From Paracidovorax cattleyae (GTDB taxonomy: Bacteria > Pseudomonadota > Gammaproteobacteria > Burkholderiales > Burkholderiaceae_C), in the NCBI RefSeq assembly GCF_900104515.1, contig NZ_FNJL01000031.1, forward strand, positions 1 to 64,000: a DNA stretch of 64,000 bases. Direction: 5' to 3'. Shown here piece after piece: positions 39,041 to 52,258 of this stretch; the stretch's first letter is position 1, and each line of letters starts with the position of its first letter. The notes beneath the pieces were generated by a model, which searched no databases, was not told where the DNA came from, and saw nothing but the letters and a program-made list of their open reading frames with translations. The translations under genes were made by a program, and so were the position numbers.

Positions 39041-39400
39041 TTATTCAACCGGCTCGCTCAGGCATTGCAGCGGGTGGCCCGCCTTGTGCGCGGCTTCGCG
39101 CACCTGTTCGACCTTGGTGGCGGCGACGTCGCGCGAATACACACCACATACGCCTTTGCCATCCAGATGGATCTTGAGCATGATCTGCGTGGCCGCTTCG
39201 CGGTCCTTGCCGAAGAACTCCTGCAGCACGACGATCACGAATTCCATGGGCGTGTAGTCGTCGTTCAGCATCACCACCTGGTACATCTGGGGCGGCTGGG
39301 TCCTCTGCGTGCGCCTCTCGAGCACGACCGAGCCGCCATCATCCCGCGACGGCACTCCCGTGGGAGGCGTCGGGGTCATGGGGGGTGGTTTAGTTGCCAT
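39041..39400 (-). CDS. clpS: ClpA adaptor protein ClpS
   Basis: The 119-residue protein has the ClpS core [20 protein letters not shown], including the NDDYTPME residues that bind the N-terminal residue of N-degron substrates. It switches ClpAP towards such substrates and lies directly before clpA. An in-frame ATG three codons earlier (39409) is an alternative start. Confidence 0.96.
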   Translation of the reverse strand: MATKPPPMTPTPPTGVPSRDDGGSVVLERRTQRTQPPQMYQVVMLNDDYTPMEFVIVVLQEFFGKDREAATQIMLKIHLDGKGVCGVYSRDVAATKVEQVREAAHKAGHPLQCLSEPVE

Positions 39401-39600
39401 GCGGACCATTCTAGAGCGTCCGGGACAGTTTGCCCCAGACCGAAAAAGCCCGTTGCCGGGGTGCAAATTCCGGTCTTGCGACACGGTTTCGCATGCGGTG
39501 CGGCATGGGCGGAAATCCGCCAGCGGGAAACGCACCGACCCAGGTGCCGCCGGCGGCCGGAATTTCAAGGCCGCACCGTGGAACACACCCCCGCGCCATG

Positions 39601-43149
<3,549 letters not shown>

Positions 43150-43175
43150 GGGGCTATTGTAGGAATCCGCCCCAT

Positions 43176-43194
43176 CCCGGGCCCGGAGCCCGGG
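43176..43194. repeat. 7-bp GC inverted repeat between dnaE and bamD
   Basis: CCCGGGC (43176-43182) and GCCCGGG (43188-43194) are perfect inverted repeats with a 5-base loop. They lie in the 144-bp divergent region holding both promoters. An operator or a leader hairpin is possible; no T tract follows. Confidence 0.45.
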
Positions 43195-43293
43195 TGCTGG
43201 GCGGCCGGTACAATGGCCCGTTGTCCGCAGCCCGCCGCACCGCGCCGGGCGTGCGCAGGCCTCCCTTTACCCGATTGTCAGAAAGCCGCTGCC

Positions 43294-44091
43294 ATGCCGC
43301 GTTTTTCCCTGCCGCTCTTGACCACCCTGCTTGCCGCAGGCGTGCTCGCGGGCTGCTCCAGCACCACCGAAGACAAGACCGCGGGCTGGAGCCCCAACCG
43401 CATCTATTCCGAGGCGCGGGACGAGCTGAACAGCAACTCCTACGACAAGGCCGTTCCGCTGTTCGAGAAGCTCGAAGGCCGCGCCGCAGGCACCCCGCTC
43501 GCGCAGCAGGCCCAGCTGGAGAAGGCCTACGCCCAGTACAAGGGCGGCGAGAAGGCCCAGGCGATCGCCACGCTGGACCGATTCATGAAGCTGCACCCCG
43601 CGAGCCCGGCCTACGACTACGCGCTCTACCTGAAGGGCCTGGTCAACTTCAACGACAACCTCGGGCTGTTCTCGTGGCTGTCGCGCCAGGACCTCTCCGA
43701 GCGCGACCAGAAGGCCGCCAAGGATTCGTTCGAATCCTTCCGCGAGCTCACCACGCGCTTCCCCGACTCGCGCTACGCGCGTGACGCGCAGCAGCGCATG
43801 ACGTACATCGTCAACTCCCTCGCGCAGTACGAGGTCCACGTGGCCCGCTACTACTACCAGCGGGGCGCCTACGTGGCGGCCATCAGCCGTGCGCAGATCG
43901 CCCTGGCCGACTACAAGGACGTGCCCGCGCTCGAGGAAGCGCTCTACATCCTCGTCAAGTCCTACGACGCGCTCGGCATGACCCAGCTGCGCGACGATGC
44001 CCAGCGCGTCATGGCCGCCTCCTACCCCCAGAGCGAATACATGCGCAACGGGTTCAAGGGGAAGGAGGAGCCGTGGTGGAAGGTCTGGTGA
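43294..44091 (+). CDS. bamD: Outer membrane assembly lipoprotein BamD
   Basis: The 265-residue protein has a lipobox VLAGC with Cys21, followed by TPR-like helical repeats (SYDKAVPLFEKLEG, PLAQQAQLEKAYAQYKGGE, in part). BamD is the essential lipoprotein of the BAM complex, which inserts beta-barrel proteins into the outer membrane. Its 3' end overlaps that of the convergent dinG-like gene by 38 bases. Confidence 0.95.
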   Translation: MPRFSLPLLTTLLAAGVLAGCSSTTEDKTAGWSPNRIYSEARDELNSNSYDKAVPLFEKLEGRAAGTPLAQQAQLEKAYAQYKGGEKAQAIATLDRFMKLHPASPAYDYALYLKGLVNFNDNLGLFSWLSRQDLSERDQKAAKDSFESFRELTTRFPDSRYARDAQQRMTYIVNSLAQYEVHVARYYYQRGAYVAAISRAQIALADYKDVPALEEALYILVKSYDALGMTQLRDDAQRVMAASYPQSEYMRNGFKGKEEPWWKVW

Positions 44092-46246
44092 CGGCCGCCA
44101 GGCCGCGCAGCGCCTCGCTCCACTCCGCCTCGTCCTGAATCCGGCGCATGGGCGGCAGCGCGGCCAGCAGCCGCTTGCCGTAGCCCATCGTCACCAGCCG
44201 GGCATCGGCGACCGCCAGCAGGCCCCGGTCCTGCTCGTTGCGGATCAGCCGCCCGGCGCCCTGCTTGAGCGCGATGGCCGCGTCGGGCAGCGCGAAATGC
44301 CGGAAGGCATTCTTCCCTTCCTGCTCCAGGCGCTGCGACCGCGCCTCGACCACCGGATCGCCCGGCGGCGGAAACGGCAGCTTGTCGATCACCACCAGCT
44401 GCAGCGCGTCGCCGGGCACGTCGAACCCCTCCCAGAACGAGGCGGACGCCACCAGCACGCAGCCGGGGCGGTCCCCGCCGGCATCGGCCTCGCGGAAGCG
44501 TTCCATAAGCCGGCGCTTGGGCCAGTCGCCCTGCACCAGCACCTCGATGCCGGAGCCGTCCGGGAAGCGCTCGCGCAGCACGTCGCCGATCGTGCGCAGG
44601 GCCTTCAGCGTGGTGGTCAGCACCAGCGTGCGGCCGCCCAGCACGCGCGCGGCATCGCCCGCCCAGCGCGCCACCGCGGCCCCGTGGCCCGGATCGGACG
44701 GCGGAGGCAACTGGCGCGGGACATAGAGCGCCGCCTGGGCCGCATAGTCGAAGGGGCTGGGCACCTGCAGCACCCGCGCGCCCTCCAGGCCGCAGGCCGA
44801 CGTGAACCATTTCAGCGAGGCGTCGTCGCCCAGCGTGGCCGAGGTGAATACCCAGGCACGCGGACGCTCTGTCCCCGGGCCGGGCACCACGCCGGAGAGC
44901 GCCGCGGGGCCGGGCGCCCCCCAAGGATCGGGGTCGGCGCCCTCGTCGATCCAGGGCAGGTCATCCCGCGTGCCGGGGGTGCCGTCGATACCGGCATCGG
45001 CGGGCGGCTCCGCGGCCTGCTCCTGCGGAAACCACAGCCTGCGCAGCGGCTGCGCGATGTCCAGGGGCACCAGGCAGGCGCGTACCTGGTGCTGCCCCAC
45101 CTCCACCCAGCGCACGGCGTCCGGCGGAGCCGGGTCCAGGAACAGGGCGAGCCGTTCCATCCCTTCCACACAGCGCTCGTGCAGCCGCACGAAATCGGGC
45201 GCGATCTCGCTGACCGTATCGAGCGCCGCCAGCGCCTCGCGCGCGGCGGCCGACAAGCGGCCGAGGGCATCGTCCCAGGCCGCGCGATCCACGCCGTCGG
45301 GCACCGGTCCGGCCCAGCGCAGCCGCGTGCCCGGCGCACGGGCTCCGGCGGCCACGCGCCAGTCGCGCGCGGCCCGCTCCAGCGCGGCAGCGGCGCCCTG
45401 CCAGTCCGCCAGGCCCCGCGCGAACTGCAGCCCCGCGGCCAGCACGTCCCGCGCCAGGTCCAGCCAGTGCGAGGAGCCCATCTGCGTGCCCATGAACTGC
45501 ACGCCCGTCTCGTTGAGCTGATGGGCCTCGTCGAACACCACCACGCGCACGCTGGGCAGAAGTTCCGCCACGCCCGAGCCGCGGATGGCGCGGTCCGCGA
45601 AGAAAAGATGGTGGTTGATGACCACCACGTCGGCCGCCATCGCCTCGCGCCGGGCCTGGTACACATGGCATTCACGCAGGCGCGGGCAGGACGATCCGAG
45701 GCAATTGTCACGCGTGGACGTGAACAGCGGCGTGGCGGCCGATCGCTCGTCCCAGCCCGGCAGTTCGGCGAGATCGCCGGTGGCGGTCGCCTGCGCCCAC
45801 ACCTCCGCGCGGGCCAGCAACCGGGCGACGGCGGTGTCGGCCGCCGAAGGGTGCTGGCGCGCGATGCCCAGCCGGTGCAGGCACAGGTAGCTGCCGCGCC
45901 CCTTCAGCAGGGCCGTGCGCGCGGGCAATGCCAGCGCCTGCAGCAGCCGGGGGAGATCGCGGCCGTGCAGCTGGTCCTGCAGCGCCTTGGTGGCGGTGGA
46001 GATCAGCACGCGCTCCCCGCTGAGCAATGCGGGCACCAGGTAGGCGAAGGTCTTGCCGACGCCCGTGCCGGCCTCCACGACGAGCGCTCCGCCCCGGTCG
46101 ATGGCTTCCGCGACGGCCGCGGCCATGGCGGCCTGCCCCGCCCGCGGCTGGAAGCGCGCCTGCGCGATCGCCAGCGGCCCGTCTTCCGCGAAAGCGGCCG
46201 ACACTGCCTGCAGGAGCGTGCCGGGGTGTTCCGCGCCGGCGCTCAA
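44054..46246 (-). CDS. dinG: DinG-family ATP-dependent DNA helicase
   Basis: The 730-residue protein has Walker A EAGTGVGKT (58-66), an iron-sulfur cluster region with Cys in GRGSYLC and CLGSSCPRLREC, a DEAH box (VVFDEAHQL near 238), and C-terminal helicase motifs (SFWEGFDVPG, QGAGRLIRN). DinG-type enzymes are 5'-3' helicases that act on R-loops and damaged DNA. The length is close to E. coli DinG (716), but YoaA is an alternative relative. Confidence 0.9.
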   Translation of the reverse strand: MSAGAEHPGTLLQAVSAAFAEDGPLAIAQARFQPRAGQAAMAAAVAEAIDRGGALVVEAGTGVGKTFAYLVPALLSGERVLISTATKALQDQLHGRDLPRLLQALALPARTALLKGRGSYLCLHRLGIARQHPSAADTAVARLLARAEVWAQATATGDLAELPGWDERSAATPLFTSTRDNCLGSSCPRLRECHVYQARREAMAADVVVINHHLFFADRAIRGSGVAELLPSVRVVVFDEAHQLNETGVQFMGTQMGSSHWLDLARDVLAAGLQFARGLADWQGAAAALERAARDWRVAAGARAPGTRLRWAGPVPDGVDRAAWDDALGRLSAAAREALAALDTVSEIAPDFVRLHERCVEGMERLALFLDPAPPDAVRWVEVGQHQVRACLVPLDIAQPLRRLWFPQEQAAEPPADAGIDGTPGTRDDLPWIDEGADPDPWGAPGPAALSGVVPGPGTERPRAWVFTSATLGDDASLKWFTSACGLEGARVLQVPSPFDYAAQAALYVPRQLPPPSDPGHGAAVARWAGDAARVLGGRTLVLTTTLKALRTIGDVLRERFPDGSGIEVLVQGDWPKRRLMERFREADAGGDRPGCVLVASASFWEGFDVPGDALQLVVIDKLPFPPPGDPVVEARSQRLEQEGKNAFRHFALPDAAIALKQGAGRLIRNEQDRGLLAVADARLVTMGYGKRLLAALPPMRRIQDEAEWSEALRGLAAVTRPSTTAPPSP

Positions 46247-46380
46247 CCACGGCCCCGCAGGACGCCGCAGGCGCGAGACAGTTCACAGAAAACGCGGTGC
46301 ATCCCTCGATAATAGGGCTCCCGGCCGCGTGCGGCCCGCCCCAGGCCTTTTCCCGCCCCTTCAGATACCGCCATGACGCC

Positions 46381-47184
46381 ATGAACAAACCGTTTCGCCT
46401 CACTGCGTCGACCGGTATCCACAAAGGCGACCGCGACTACCAGCAGGACCAGGTGGCGCTGATCGCGCACCCCCGGTACAACGGCTGCGTGCTCGGCGTG
46501 GTGGCCGACGGCATGGGCGGGCGCAGCGGGGGGCGCAAGGCCTCCGACCAGGTCATGATGACCGCGCGCCAGCTCTTCGAGCGCTACGCGCCCGACAGCG
46601 ACAATTCGGTCGCCATGCTCCGGCACATGGTGGAAGAAGCGCACATCGTGATCCGCCTGACCGCCATTTCCGCGGAACAGGAGCCCCACAGCACGGTGGC
46701 AGCCTTCCTCATCAACCCCCGCGGCGACTGCTACTGGGCGCATGCGGGCGACTCCCGCATCTACCACTTCCGTGGTTCGCAGCTCGTCCACCGCACCAGC
46801 GACCACTCCTACGTCCAGGCGCTGGTGGACCGGGGAGAGATCACCGAGGCCGAGGCCAACACCCATCCGCACTCGAACATCCTGGTGGGGTGCCTGGGCA
46901 CCGAGAGCGACCCGCCCGTGGCCATCCACACCATCGCGCAGCTGGTGCCCGGAGACACGCTGATGGCCTGCAGCGACGGGGTGTGGCACTACTTCTCGCC
47001 CGCGGAACTCGGCTCCGTCGTGGACTCGCTCACCCCGCGCGAAGCGACCGAATTCCTCATCGATAAGGCGCGCAGCCGCGCACGCGGAGGCGGCGACAAC
47101 CTGTCGCTCGCCATCGTGAAGATCGAGACGCTCGCCGACGCCGCCGCAGCGGTGGGCGCCCGGCCCCTGCCCGCCCAGCGCTGA
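46381..47184 (+). CDS. PP2C-type serine/threonine protein phosphatase
   Basis: The 267-residue protein has the PP2C motifs with metal-binding aspartates: GDRDYQQDQ, VADGMGG, HAGDSRIY, CSDGVW and GGDNLSLAIV. It removes phosphate from Ser/Thr of target proteins; no kinase is encoded nearby. It is soluble and cytoplasmic. The ATG at 46381 begins the domain. It diverges from the dinG-like gene. Confidence 0.92.
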   Translation: MNKPFRLTASTGIHKGDRDYQQDQVALIAHPRYNGCVLGVVADGMGGRSGGRKASDQVMMTARQLFERYAPDSDNSVAMLRHMVEEAHIVIRLTAISAEQEPHSTVAAFLINPRGDCYWAHAGDSRIYHFRGSQLVHRTSDHSYVQALVDRGEITEAEANTHPHSNILVGCLGTESDPPVAIHTIAQLVPGDTLMACSDGVWHYFSPAELGSVVDSLTPREATEFLIDKARSRARGGGDNLSLAIVKIETLADAAAAVGARPLPAQR

Positions 47185-47233
47185 GCTGGCCTGAGCGGAT
47201 GCATGCGTCCCGCGACGCCACGCGTCCTCCCGG

Positions 47234-47986
47234 TCAGCGGGCCGGTGCGGAACCGGCCGGCGCCGGCAGGGGAGCGGGATCGACCGGCTCCGGCAAGGGG
47301 GCGGCCGGTTTGCGGCCCGAAGCCGCGGACTCGGCATTGGCGCGTTCGCGCTTTTCCCGGCGCTCCCGTGCAGCCTGCTGCTTGGCCTCGTAGCGGGCCC
47401 GTGCCTCCGCGGAGCGGGCCGGCTGCGTGGCGGCGCGCTCGGTCTCGCTGCTGCGGTGGGATTCCTCCCGGGCGCGCTGCTGCGCCGCGCGGATGCGCGC
47501 CTCCTCCTCGCGCCGCGCGCGGTCTTCGGCCTGGGTCTGGGAACGCGACTCGGAGCGCATGGGCGCCGGGCGCTCGCCGCGCTCGATCTTCTGCCGCTGC
47601 TCGGCCTGCTTCTGCTCGATGGACTGCATGCGCAGCGTGGCCTTCTCGCGCCGCTCGGCATTGTTCAGTTCCACCTCCCGCTTGCGCAGCACCCCGTCGG
47701 CGTCCCGCACCTGCGAACGCACGGTCTCCAGGCAGTCCTCCACGGAGAAACGCTGGTAGCAGACCGCCTCTTCCTTCTTCTTGCGCGCCTCGAGCGCGCG
47801 GCGCTCCTGCTGGATGCGCGTGCGCTCCGCAGTCCTGGCGGCCTGCGCCACCTCGAACGCGGACCTGGCCTGCTCCGCGTCGTCCTGGGCGGCGGCCGCC
47901 ACCGCCGGGCCGGCGGCGGTCAGCAGCGCCCAGGACACCGCCAGTGCCAGGGTGCGAAAAACGGAAGACGGGGAAGAGTTGGGCAT
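47234..47986 (-). CDS. Secreted Arg/Glu-rich coiled-coil protein
   Basis: The 250-residue protein has a signal peptide (cleavage near residue 33, after AVAAAA) and a long Arg/Glu/Gln/Ala-rich middle that should be coiled coil (about 38-215), with a proline-rich end. Two cysteines (AVCYQRFSVEDC) may form a disulfide. I do not recognise a named family. It is convergent with the phosphatase gene and follows zapE on the same strand by 23 bases. Confidence 0.7.
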   Translation of the reverse strand: MPNSSPSSVFRTLALAVSWALLTAAGPAVAAAAQDDAEQARSAFEVAQAARTAERTRIQQERRALEARKKKEEAVCYQRFSVEDCLETVRSQVRDADGVLRKREVELNNAERREKATLRMQSIEQKQAEQRQKIERGERPAPMRSESRSQTQAEDRARREEEARIRAAQQRAREESHRSSETERAATQPARSAEARARYEAKQQAARERREKRERANAESAASGRKPAAPLPEPVDPAPLPAPAGSAPAR

Positions 47987-48009
47987 GCGGGAATCCTTTG
48001 CGGGCGACT

Positions 48010-49107
48010 TCAGGTCAGACCCGTGTCCACCACCCGTCGCTCGAGCGCCAGGAATTCCTTGGACTGCATTTCATTGAGGCGGGACACGGTGCGCGGAAAC
48101 TCGTGCGCGAGCGGCCCCTCCGTGTAGAGCTGCTCGGGCGGCACGGCGGCCGACATGATGAGCTTGACGCGCCGGTCGTACAGCACGTCCACCAGCCAGG
48201 TGAAGCGCCGCGCCGGGGACGCCATGGCCACCGGCATGTAGGGCACGTTGGACAGCAGCACGGTATGGAACTGCGACGCGATCTCCAGGTAGTCGTTCTG
48301 CGAGCGCGGGCCACCGCACAGCACGTCGAAATCGAACCACACCACGCCGCCGGCCTTGCGGCGCGCCCGGATCTCGCGCGCCTCGATGTGCAGCACCGGA
48401 TCCTCGTCGCGGCTTTCGGCGAGCTGGTCGAAGGCGGCCTCCATCTCGGCCTCGGCCTGCGGGCCCAGCGGGCAGTGGTAGAGCCGGACCTGTTCCAGCG
48501 TGCGGCGGCGGTAGTCGGTACCGTTATCCACGTTCACCACTTCCAGCCTCTCGTTGAGCAGGTCGATGGCCGGCAGGATGCGGTCGCGGTGCAGGCCGCC
48601 CGGGTACAGGTCGTCGGGCTTGAAGTTGGACGTGGTGACGAAACCCACGTCGTTGTGGAACAGCGCCGCCAGCAGGCGGTGCAGGATCATGGCGTCCGTG
48701 ATGTCCGCCACGTGGAACTCGTCGAAGCAGATGAGCTTGTAGCGCTTGGCGATGCGCTCGCCGAGCACGTCCAGCGGGTTCACCGTGCCCTGCAGGCCCG
48801 CCAGTTCGCGGTGCACCTCGCGCATGAACTCATGGAAGTGCAGGCGCACCTTGCGACGGATGGGCACTGCGTTGAAGAAGCAGTCCATCAGGAAGCTCTT
48901 GCCGCGGCCCACGCCCCCGTACATGTACACGCCGCGCGGCACGTCGGGGCGGTGGATGAGCTTCTTGAGCGCATTGGAACGCTTCTCCTTGTACGCGGCC
49001 CAGTCGTCCGCGCAGCGCTGCAGCGCCTCGACGGCCCTCAGCTGTGCCGGGTCGCTGCGGAACCCCTTGGCGGCCAGCTCGGCCTCATACGCCTGCTTCA
49101 CGTTCAC
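48010..49107 (-). CDS. zapE: Cell division ATPase ZapE (AFG1 family)
   Basis: The 365-residue protein starts with the family pattern NVKQAYEAELAAKGF and has Walker A GGVGRGKSF and an ICFDEFHV Walker B. ZapE is an ATPase that acts at the Z-ring under stress. I chose the GTG at 49107 because a GGGAGAG ribosome site lies about 8 bases before it and the family begins there; the ATG at 49167 gives 20 extra residues without family support. Confidence 0.92.
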   Translation of the reverse strand: MNVKQAYEAELAAKGFRSDPAQLRAVEALQRCADDWAAYKEKRSNALKKLIHRPDVPRGVYMYGGVGRGKSFLMDCFFNAVPIRRKVRLHFHEFMREVHRELAGLQGTVNPLDVLGERIAKRYKLICFDEFHVADITDAMILHRLLAALFHNDVGFVTTSNFKPDDLYPGGLHRDRILPAIDLLNERLEVVNVDNGTDYRRRTLEQVRLYHCPLGPQAEAEMEAAFDQLAESRDEDPVLHIEAREIRARRKAGGVVWFDFDVLCGGPRSQNDYLEIASQFHTVLLSNVPYMPVAMASPARRFTWLVDVLYDRRVKLIMSAAVPPEQLYTEGPLAHEFPRTVSRLNEMQSKEFLALERRVVDTGLT

Positions 49108-49145
49108 GGACGTCTCTCCCACGCAATCGATCCACGCATCCACAT

Positions 49146-49189
49146 GAAAAACAACGGCTGCCGGCACGCGGATGCGCGCACCGGCAGCC
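49146..49189 (-). terminator. Intrinsic terminator of the odhA-odhB-lpdA operon
   Basis: On the minus strand, GGCTGCCGG and CCGGCAGCC arms (49189-49181 and 49164-49156) pair over 9 bp, followed by a T-rich tract (GTTGTTTTT at 49154-49146). It lies 34 bases after the lpdA stop and ends before zapE begins. Confidence 0.88.
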
Positions 49190-49222
49190 CGTGGAAGCGC
49201 GGCGCGCTCCCGATCGGCGCCG

Positions 49223-50650
<1,428 letters not shown>

Positions 50651-50787
50651 GTCGTTCTCACTGTGTCAGTTGGAGAAAGACCCACCGCGCGGTTGGCCCG
50701 AGGCCAACCATGCATGTGGGTCCGTCAATGGATTCCGGTTTTCACCGCGCTATGCAACACCCCTGCCCGCGCCATGCGCACGGCCCA

Positions 50788-50896
50788 GGCCAGCGACCGC
50801 CGCGCAAGGGCCGCCCCGCAGCGCCGGCGGTGTCCCCCTTCCCGGATTGCGCAGCAAGCCGAGAGAAGGGGGAAGGCGCAAGGCGCCTCAGGGGGT
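50788..50896 (-). repeat. Intra-operon structured repeat, copy 2
   Basis: In the sense of the operon this copy begins 7 bases after the odhB stop and reads CCCCCTGAGGCGCC, a hairpin with arms near CCCCCTTCTC and GGGAAGGGGG, and a second hairpin closed by GCCGGCG and CGCTGGC (one G-U) around GGCCCTTGCGCGG. Confidence 0.8.
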
Positions 50897-50903
50897 TGGT
50901 CCA

Positions 50904-52184
50904 TCAAATATCGAACAGCAGGCGGGCCGGATCTTCCAGCGCTTCCTTCATCGCCACCAGGCCCAGCACGGCTTCGCGGCCGTCGATGATGCGGTGGTCG
51001 TACGACATCGCCAGGTAGTTCATCGGGCGCACCACGATCTGGCCGTTCTCCACGACGGCGCGGTCCTTGGTGGCGTGCACGCCCAGGATGGCCGATTGCG
51101 GCGGGTTGATGATGGGGGTGGACAGCATCGAGCCGAAGGTGCCGCCGTTGGAGATCGAGAACGTGCCGCCGGTCATGTCTTCGATGCCGAGCTTGCCTTC
51201 CTGGGCCTTCTTGCCGAACTCGGCGATCTTCTTCTCGATGTCGGCGAAGCTCATCTGATCGGCATTGCGCAGGATCGGCACCACCAGGCCGCGGGGCGAG
51301 CCGACGGCGATGCCGATGTCGAAGTAGCCGTGGTAGACGATGTCGTTGCCGTCCACCGAGGCGTTCAGCACCGGGAACTTCTTGAGCGCGTGCACTGCCG
51401 CCTTCACGAAGAAGCTCATGAAGCCCAGCTTGGTGCCGTGCTCCTTGGTGAAGCTGTCCTGGAACTTCTTGCGCAGGTCCATCACCGGGGCCATGTTCAC
51501 CTCGTTGAAGGTGGTCAGGATGGCGTTGGTGGACTGCGACTGCAGCAGGCGCTCGGCGATGCGGGCGCGCAGGCGGCTCATGGGCACGCGCTGCTCGGGG
51601 CGGTCGCCCAGGTTCGGCGCGGCGGGCGACGCCACCTGGGGCAGCGACTTGGCGGGCACGCCCGTGGGGATGGCGCTCGGTGCGGCTGCAGGCTTGGCGG
51701 CAGCGCCACCGGCCACGGCGGCCAGCACGTCGCCCTTGGTCACGCGGCCATCCTTGCCGGTGCCGGACACGGCCGAGACGGAGAGGTTGTTGTCGGCCAG
51801 CAGCTTGGCGGCGGCCGGCATGGCCACGTCGCCCTTCGAACCGCCCGCGGCGGGAGCCGCGTCGGCCGCGGCGGCGGCCACGGCAGGAGCCTGGGCAGCA
51901 GCGGTCGGTGCGGATTGCGCGGGCGCAGCAGCGCCGGCCCTGCCTTCGGTATCGATCCTGGCGATGACCTGGTCGGCCACCACGGTGGCGCCGTCGCCCT
52001 GCACGATCTCGGCCAGCACGCCCGCCGCCGGCGCGGGCACTTCGAGCACGACCTTGTCGGTCTCGATTTCGATCAGGATCTCATCGATGGCGACGGCCTC
52101 GCCGGCCTTCTTCTTCCAGGAGAGCATCGTGGCTTCGGCCACGGATTCGGACAGTTGGGGGACTTTGACTTCTACGATAGCCAT
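50904..52184 (-). CDS. odhB: 2-oxoglutarate dehydrogenase E2, dihydrolipoyl succinyltransferase
   Basis: The 426-residue protein has one lipoyl domain (about 1-76; lipoyl Lys44 in ETDKVVL), a linker rich in Ala and Pro, a small E3-binding domain (about 120-155), and a catalytic domain with His397 and Asp401 in SYDHRIIDG. It transfers the succinyl group to CoA. It follows odhA by 74 bases. Confidence 0.96.
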   Translation of the reverse strand: MAIVEVKVPQLSESVAEATMLSWKKKAGEAVAIDEILIEIETDKVVLEVPAPAAGVLAEIVQGDGATVVADQVIARIDTEGRAGAAAPAQSAPTAAAQAPAVAAAAADAAPAAGGSKGDVAMPAAAKLLADNNLSVSAVSGTGKDGRVTKGDVLAAVAGGAAAKPAAAPSAIPTGVPAKSLPQVASPAAPNLGDRPEQRVPMSRLRARIAERLLQSQSTNAILTTFNEVNMAPVMDLRKKFQDSFTKEHGTKLGFMSFFVKAAVHALKKFPVLNASVDGNDIVYHGYFDIGIAVGSPRGLVVPILRNADQMSFADIEKKIAEFGKKAQEGKLGIEDMTGGTFSISNGGTFGSMLSTPIINPPQSAILGVHATKDRAVVENGQIVVRPMNYLAMSYDHRIIDGREAVLGLVAMKEALEDPARLLFDI

Positions 52185-52258
52185 GACGATTCTTTCGATT
52201 CTTTCAGAACGTGTTGTGTCGCTGTGGGATGCGGTTCGCGGGGTCGGAGTTCACGCGC

